In this document: piece after piece, positions 28,201 to 37,200 of the stretch
Position numbering within the stretch: position 1 is the first letter of the stretch
Layout: each line of letters opens with the position of its first letter
The notes under the pieces: model-generated
Seen by the model: the letters and a program-made list of their open reading frames with translations, nothing else
What the model was told of the DNA's origin: nothing
The model's database searches: none
Assembly (NCBI RefSeq): GCF_033843645.1
Contig: NZ_JAWXVZ010000004.1
Span: 335,953-399,952, forward strand
Direction: 5' to 3'
DNA length: 64,000 bases
From: Pseudovibrio zosterae
GTDB lineage: Bacteria > Pseudomonadota > Alphaproteobacteria > Rhizobiales > Stappiaceae
Program-made: the position numbers and the translations under genes

Positions 28201-31200
28201 GCGCTGGAAACATGTTCCGGCAATTGCAGCGAGAACACGGTAGCATCAGTTACGGCGTCTGTATTGATCACGAACGTGCCGGTCACTGGATTATACACCA
28301 CTGCCGCCGGATCACTGGCCGTCAGTGTCGCGCCATTCGGAGTTCCATCCAGCGTGATGGAAGTCTCTCCAGGCAAGCTGCCCCAGTCTCCGCCATAATT
28401 GTTCAGCTGCAGAGTAAAGGTAAGTGCTTGATCTTCCACACCAGAGAGCGGAGACATGCCATCCACAGCATCCACCAGGGTCACATCCGGCACCGGTGGC
28501 AAGTTGTTGATGTCACAGCCATCACCGCCACCTCCAGAGGTTACGTCTTCAACGTGGACGTAGAAGTCGGCCTCGGCCACGGCAACACCATGAAGCAGCG
28601 CCGCATCGCCAAGCGAAATGCCGCCCGGAATGCTCTCATCATTTTCAACGACGATTGCTGTAAGAGTGAACTTGTAGTCTGTGTCTGCATTGACGTTAGA
28701 CGGCACGAACTCCAGGTTGCCGATGTCAGCAGCCGAAACAATCACTGCACCAGAGCCGGTATCAATGCCATTCTGGAATGTGACAGAAGGTGTGCCGGTG
28801 CTGATGCCACCGCCACTTGGTACATCCGCAAGAGCATCGCCAGTTATGACGAAGTAGAGGTTCTCAGAGCCGTCATAGTTGATCCCGTCAGGCAGGATTT
28901 CGGTCATCATCCCGCCGAGGCGCGTTGCATTTCCCGCTGCCCCGCCCTTTGCCGTATCAAGCAGGAAGGCACCACTATCATCGCCGACATAAGCTTCGGC
29001 CTCTCCGCCCGCTGGCACGGTAATCGTCGGCGTGTCTGCAACGCCCTTCACGTTGAAGGTAAGTGTTCCCGTTTCCGTCTTTGTTGGGCCAGTCGGATCA
29101 GTCGCCTCACGCACCTCATAGGAGATACCAAGAGTGAAGTCCTCGTTGCTGTCCTTAGGCGGCACAACCACGAAGTTACCAATCTGATCTGACGGGATGA
29201 TCAACTCGCCGTCGCCGTTCAGAAAGATCTCCGTTGAAGCCCCACCAGACGGATCATCCAGGAAGAACCGCGCCTCCTCGCCTACCGAGTTGGGTATTCC
29301 GGTCCCAAGCGTGATGACAACGTCGCCCGTCAGTTCTTCTGGAGACTGGTCGCTTTTGTCAATCAAGTTGCCATCAAGGTTCGGGTTGAACCGTTGATCT
29401 TCCTTGATGTTGAAGGTCTGATTTGGATTGCCACCATCAACAGACGGTGTCACTTCGATGATCAACGGCGTGTCCGCATTCTGCCCAGCCTCGCCGTCAT
29501 TAAACTCGCGGGTGGTCACACGCGCTTCAATGGTTGTGGACCCGTCCGCACTGCGAACTGGAAGACCTGTTGCAGGATCAGCGGTCAAGACTCCTGAAAA
29601 ATGGGTGGGAACACCAGAAAGAACTGCCGTTTGCCACTGGCCACTCTCAAGTGTCCAAGAGGTTGTGCCGTTTGTATTATCAACGGATGTGAGCTTGGCC
29701 GGAACAAGGTTCCCGCCAGCGTCGGTGTAAAAGACCACCATTCCCTTTGGAATACCATTTATAACAACGGCTTCAATTGTTTCCGATCCATCCATATCTG
29801 GATTTGTTGGAGCGAGCGGTATCGGCATAAAGCCACCGGCAGCATCCACTGTGTTCTCCGCCACCGGTGGCGGATCCGGCAACACCGAAGGATCGTTCAC
29901 TGCCTCCACATCAATATCGACAGTTACAGATACTTGCCGCACATCCTGCACGCTGCCGGCAGTATTGCGGGAGTCAACGACAGTCATCTCAACGCCGATG
30001 TCACCAAAGAACCCGCTGCTGTCCTGCCCAGGCAAAGCATCAGCTGCATCAGCGTCTCGATCATCGTGGGCGAGCGGTGTTAGCGTTAGGGTCCCGTTGA
30101 ATGAGGTTACCCCATCGACAAATGTCAAAATGAGATTGCCCGTGGTTTCATCATAAAACGCCTGCTGGATCTTGGAGGCTTCAGGACCCAAAATGCTCGG
30201 ATCAACAATGCCATTTGATTGATATGGAAACCAACCATTGGGAATGCAGACCACAGTGATGACGGAGATTTCTTCCGAACCATCCGTATCTGGCGTACTT
30301 GCAGCGATCTGCAGATCTACACTGGAGTCCTCGTTAATCTCCACTATTGGTGTCTTGTCTCCAGGTTGCACCACAACATTGGAATCCGGGTCATTTTCCG
30401 GAGTGGTCACAAACCCATCTGACGGCGGCACAAGTGTCACCGTCAATTCAGCTTCCGCTTTTGGCTGCACGGTTACTTGTGTACTGAACGGCTCCACCAA
30501 GGTGTTGTCGGATGTATCGTATTCGTTATCGCCGCTTTGAGTGACCGGGGTATCCGTCTCCTTGACCTCAACAGTACCTGAGATGTCAAAAACACCACTG
30601 AAATTCTGCGGATAGGAAATACGAAGGTTCTGCACAAACCCTTGGAACTGGGCGTCAGAAACCCCGTCAGGCTGCGTTATCTCATAGGTTGCCGAGGTCG
30701 AATTGCTGCTGATCAAGGCGATATCGCCTCGGTTTGATGAAGCGCTAGAGAACAGGGAAACGTCGTTGCCAAGATTGAAGCTATCGCTTGCGGTCTCAGC
30801 CAACGCAATAGTTACGGCTATGGTGCCATAGCTCTCAGAGCCATCTGTATCCCCAAGGCGCAAACGATTGAAGCGCAAGCGCGACTGACCGACCGAGTTG
30901 AGATCCTCATTGGTTCTTTGATCGCTCACGCGAATGTCGGGATCATCAATCACCGCATCGACGTCAACCTCCACCGTATCACTAGCTGTTTCAGAGTCGG
31001 AGGGAAGGCCACTTGCGGTATCAATCGACGTCACCGTCGCCGTCATATCACCGCCCATCAACGTACTGACATCCAGATCCGTATCGCCAGAAGGCTTCAT
31101 GGTCAGACTACCCGACCAAGTCTGAAGGCCCGGCTTCAAGGTGATGGTCAGATCTCCCGTTGCACTTTTGTAAGTGGCGCTCTGAACATCGCTGCCACCA

Positions 31201-34200
31201 GAGACAAAAGCGCCGGAAGCAACGGCATCGCCATTTGAGAGGGCGACCCAGCCGTCCGGTACGTTTGAGATAACAATGGTACTGAGGTTTTCAGATCCAT
31301 CTTGATCAGGCGTTTGCGCACTGATGCTCACGGTGAACGGCGTATCTTCCTTGGCAATCACCACATCACCAGCGGTATCGACAGCTGTCACGCTCATGGT
31401 GATTGTTGGCTCGGCAATCGGCAACACATTCACCTTGAATGTAGCCGTATCACTGCCTTCATTCGAGTTGGCAGTCACTTCCCCGCCAATTACACCGGAA
31501 AAGTGCTCCGGCAGATCCGTGATGGTGAGTGCGGTATACTCCGCAAGCGTTCCTGTCCATACGCCCGTGTTTCCATCGTAGCTGCCAGCATTAAAGCTTG
31601 CTGTATTGGGCAAACCAGAGAATGTGATAGAGACCGGTTCAACCAACTGCTCGGAAAAGTCGCTATCCGTAATGGCAAGACCCAGATTCAAGGCGATCGG
31701 TCCACTGTCCTCATCGACAGTCTTGTCCTGCGCAGTGATGGCGATATCTTCCGTTGCTGCGATATCAATTGTGGAGTTGACAGTAACTTGGCCTTCTGGT
31801 GTCGCCACGGTGGTGGAGACTGCGATGACCGTCTCTGCCGTTCCAACAGGAGAACTTTCGGTTGAGAAGTCTTCAGGGAAGGTGAGCGCCAGCTGGTTGG
31901 CCTCGGCCACACTGCCGGTCCAGCTCAGCCCTGCCACATCCAGCGTGCCCCCATTGGCTGTGGTGCCGTCGGGCAGCCGGTCAAAGGTGATCGTGACCGT
32001 GTCAGGCGTATTGGCATCGCCTTCCGACAAGTCGGCATCGGTAATGGCAGCGGCAAGGCCAAGGTCGACCGTAACCCCTGCCCCATCACCATCTTCCGTG
32101 CCAGTTACATCTTGCGCGGACAACTCGATATCCGGCTCGAAGTTGACCAGAATGCCGAACGGTGCAGAAGCCGTCCCGCCTTCATCCGTGTTGGCAGTAA
32201 ACGTGCCGCTGATCGAGGTCTGCGGGTTCTCGGTCGAGAAGTCCGCTGGCAGCGACAGCACCAGATTGGCAAGGCCGCTGGCTGGCCCAGTGTAGGTCAG
32301 CGTACCGCCGGAGATGTTGGCGGTAGAGAATGTTGTGCCGCCATCGGTTGAGAACTGCGCCCCATCGGGCAGATCGGTGATCTCGAAACTGACGGTGGTC
32401 AGGCTTTCAGAGCCATCGGCATCGGTTGCCTGAGCCGTAAAGTAATCCCCCAGCGAGACAAGCAGCGGGGCTGTGCCCGTGTCGGTCTCACTCAGAACAA
32501 TGGTGGGCGCGCCGGAGGACTGATCGACCTGATCCGTATAGCCAACCGCAACATCACCTTCAAAGGTGAGCGACAAGGTGATGGGCTCGGTTGGGCCGGT
32601 CCCCTCATTGGAGGTGGCCGTTACCGTGCCTTGCAACACCGGGCCCGGGTTCTGGGTGGAAAAGTCAATCGGCAAGGTGATCTCAAGCGCGGCAAACTCT
32701 GCGGGTGTGCCGGTGAAGGTGAAATCACCATTCCCATCAAGCGAACCTGCGGACACACTTGTCCCCGGAGGCAGGTCTGAGAACGTGACGGTGATGCTCT
32801 CGATCACCTCCGAGCCATCTCCATCGCTCTGGGTGACGCTGATGTAGTCAACCGGTTTGAACGGAACCGGGGCGTCGGTCTCGGAAAGCGCAATCGGCTG
32901 CACATCGATATCAATGTCAGAAGCTTCCTTGACAGTGATGGTAGAGGTCACCGTCTCCTTGCCTTCCGGCGTGGTCACCGTTGTGGTCACCATGATCGGA
33001 TCCGTGCCCCCCGACCCGCTCTCGGTTGAGAAGTCTTCAGGGAAGGTGAGCGCCAGCTGGTTGGCTTCAGCCACACTGCCGGTCCAGCTCAGCCCTGCCA
33101 CATCCAGCGTGCCCCCATTGGCCGTGGTGCCATCGGGCAGCCGGTCAAAGGTGATCGTGACCGTGTCGGGCGTATTGGCATCTCCCTCCGACAGGTCCGC
33201 ATCGGTGATGGCGGAAGAAATCCCCAAATCAACGGTCACACCAACGCCATCACCATCTTCCGTGCCAGTTACATCTTGCGCGGACAACTCGATATCCGGC
33301 TCGAAGTTGACCAGAATGCCGAACGGCGCAGAAGCCGTCCCGCCCTCATCCGTTTTGGCTGTAAACGTGCCACTGATCGAAGTCTGCGGGTTCTCGGTCG
33401 AGAAGTCCGCTGGCAGCGACAGCACCAGATTGGCAAGGCCGCTGGCAGGGCCTATATAGGTCAGCGTGCCGCCGGAGATGTTAGCCGTAGAGAACGTTGT
33501 GCCGCCATCGGTTGAGAACTGCGCCCCATCGGGCAGATCGGTGATCTCGAAGCTGACGGTGGTCAGGCTTTCAGAGCCATCGGCATCCGTGGCTTGCGCC
33601 GTAAAGTAGTCGCCCAACGAGACAAGCAGCGGGTCAGTGCCCGTGTCGGTCTCACTCAGAACAATGGTGGGCGCGCCGGAGGACTGATCGACCTGATCCG
33701 TATAGCCAACCGCAACATCACCTTCAAAATCAACGGCAAGCGTCACAGGTGTGACCGTGAAGCCTTCATTGCTCGTCGCGGTCAGACTACCCTTCAAGTC
33801 CGGACCTGGGTTTTGCGTTGAAAAGTCAGTCGGCAGCGTGATCTCAAGCGCGGCAAACTCTGCGGGCGTGCCAGTAAAGGTCAATGTACCAGAGCTATCA
33901 ATCACGCCTGCGGAGGCCGTCGTGCCCGAGGGCAAATCATTCAGCACCAATGTCAGGCTCTGAACTTCCTCTGATCCATCCGCATCGCTGACGGTGATCT
34001 GAATGAAATCTGCAGGCTTGACCGCTAGTGGCGCGTCTGTTTCCGTAGCCCTGATTGTATTGGCCGTTACATCGATGTCCTGCGTTGGGGCAATGGTAAT
34101 GGCGAAATCAGAACTCTCGCTACCCTCCGGTGTGGTTACAGTGCTGGTCACAGCAATGGGCGTTTCAGGTGTGCCATCCGGCGAACTCTCGGTCGAGAAA

Positions 34201-37200
34201 TCCGGCGGGAATGTCAAACTTAACGCATTGGCTTCGTTTACCGATCCAGTCCAAGTCAGATTGCCAACATCAAGTGTACCGGCATTGGCAGTTGTTCCAG
34301 CAGGAAGTCGGTCAAAGGTCAAGACAACCGTATTTGGGGTATCATTGTCTCCTTCAGATCCATCCTGATCAGAAATGTCCGCGGTGATCGCCAGCGCAAT
34401 CGTCACACCCACATCACCCGGTCCATCAGCATCCTCAACACCGCTCACGTCCTTGGTAGACAGATCAATGTCCTCGGACGCCTGAATCTTGATTGTCGAG
34501 TTTACTGTTTCTTGACCTTCGGGCGTCGTTACCGTTGTGGTTACCTTGATAGGCTCTCCCGGTGCAAAGTCCCCTTTGACCAGCTGAACACTATCAATAA
34601 AGCCACCATAAGTATCATTCTCGCTGGCAAGCTCCCTGAACTCAAGACGATCGAGACCAGCTTCACCTGTCACCTTGAAAGTATGCGTGACCCATTCCGG
34701 TCCCTGCGCTTCCAACGTCGCGATCTTCTGATTGTTCCAGTAGACCTCTATGGTTTCAGTTCCGCCACGACGCGCCGCAATATCGACGCTAAGCAGGTAT
34801 GTCTCACCGGTTTCCGCAGACACATCCTGAAAGAGCGTGTCCACTGCGCGCTCAGCATCAAGCTCTGCATACTGCTCACCCTCTGAAGCCACGCGCCCCT
34901 GATAGCGATCCTGAATTTCGATACGTGTACCGCCCCAACCAGGTACGCTGTTTCCACTCGGATACGATCCCCAATAGCCCTGTGGCAGATCGGGGTCTTC
35001 AAAACTGCCATTGACGATTAGATTGCTACCAGTGGGCGTAAAGACTTCGCTCTCGGTTGAGAAGTCTTTGGGGAAGGTGAGCGCCAGCTGATTGGCCTCG
35101 GCCACACTGCCGGTCCAGCTCAGCCCTGCCACATCCAGCGTGCCCACATTGGCTGTGGTGCCATCGGGCAGCCGGTCAAAGGTGATGGTCACCGTGTCAG
35201 GCGTATTGGCATCTCCTTCCGACAAGTCCGCATCGGTGATGGCGGCAGAAATGCCCAAATCTACGGTCACACCAACGCCGTCGCCATCTTCCGGCTCGCA
35301 AACGTCTGGTGCAGATAGGATGATATCTGGCTCGAAGTTGACCAGAATGCCGAACGGCGCAGAAGCCGTCCCGCCCTCATCCGTTTTGGCTGTAAACGTG
35401 CCACTGATCGAAGTCTGCGGGTTCTCGGTCGAGAAGTCCGCTGGCAGCGACAGCACCAGATTGGCAAGGCCGCTGGCAGGACCTGTATAGGTCAGCGTGC
35501 CGCCGGAGATGTTGGCGGTAGAGAATGTTGTGCCGCCATCGGTTGAGAACTGCGCCCCATCGGGCAGATCGGTGATCTCGAAGCTGACGGTGGTCAGGCT
35601 TTCAGAGCCATCGGCATCCGTTGCCTGAGCCGTAAAGTAATCCCCCAACGAGACAAGCAGCGGGTCTGTGCCCGTGTCGGTCTCACTCAGAACGATGGTG
35701 GGCGCACCTGAGGACTGATCAACCTGATCCGTATAGCCAACCGCAACATCACCTTCAAAGGTGAGCGACAAGGTGATGGGCTCGGTTGGGCCGGTCCCCT
35801 CATTGGAGGAGGCCGTTACCGTGCCTTGCAACACCGGGCCCGGGTTCTGGGTGGAAAAGTCAGTCGGCAAGGTGATCTCAAGCGCGGCAAACTCTGCGGG
35901 CGTGCCGGTGAAGGTGAAATTACCATTCCCATCCAGCGAACCTGCGGACACACTTGTCCCCGGAGGCAGGTCTGAGAACGTGACGGTGATGCTCTCGATC
36001 ACCTCCGAGCCATCGGCATCGCTCTGGGTGACGCTGATGTAGTCAACCGGTTTGAACGGAACCGGGGCGTCGGTCTCGGAAAGCGCAATCGGCTGCACAT
36101 CGATATCAATGTCAGAAGCTTCCTTGACAGTGATGGTAGAGGTCACCGTCTCCTTGCCTTCCGGCGTGGTCACCGTTGTGGTCACCAAGATCGGATCCGT
36201 GCCCCCCGACCCGCTCTCGGTTGAGAAGTCTTCAGGGAAGGTGAGCGCCAGCTGGTTGGCTTCAGCCACACTGCCGGTCCAACTCAGCCCTGCCACGTCC
36301 AGCGTGCCCCCATTGGCCGTGGTGCCATCGGGCAGCCGGTCAAAGGTGATCGTGACCGTGTCAGGCGTGTTGGCATCGCCTTCCGACAGGTCCGCATCGG
36401 TGATGGCAGCGGCAAGGCCAAGGTCGACCGTAACCCCTGCCCCATCACCATCTTCCGTGCCAGTTACATCTTGCGCGGACAACTCGATATCCGGCTCGAA
36501 GTTGACCAGAATGCCGAACGGCGCAGAAGCCGTCCCGCCCTCATCCGTGTTGGCTGTAAACGTGCCGCTGATCGAGGTCTGCGGGTTCTCGGTCGAGAAG
36601 TCCGCTGGCAGCGACAGCACCAGATTGGCAAGGCCGCTGGCAGGCCCGGTATAGGTCAGCGTGCCGCCGGAGATGTTGGCGGTAGAGAATGTAGTGCCGC
36701 CATCGGTTGAGAACTGCGCCCCATCGGGCAGATCGGTGATCTCGAAACTGACGGTGGTCAGGCTTTCAGAGCCATCGGCATCGGTTGCCTGAGCCGTAAA
36801 GTAATCCCCCAGCGAGACAAGCAGCGGGTCTGTGCCCGTGTCGGTCTCACTCAGAACAATGGTGGGCGCGCCGGAGGACTGATCGACCTGATCCGTATAG
36901 CCAACCGCAACATCGCCTTCAAAGGCGAGCGACAAGGTGATGGGTTCGGTTGGGCCGGTCCCCTCATTGGAGGAGGCCGTTACCGTGCCTTGCAACACCG
37001 GGCCCGGGTTCTGGGTGGAAAAGTCAGTCGGCAGCGTGATCTCAAGCGCGGCAAACTCTGCGGGCGTGCCGGTGAAGGTGAAATCACCATTCCCATCAAG
37101 CGAGCCTGCGGACACACTTGTCCCTGGAGGCAGGTCTGAGAACGTGACGGTGATGCTCTCGATCACCTCAGAGCCATCGGCATCGCTCTGGGTGACGTTG

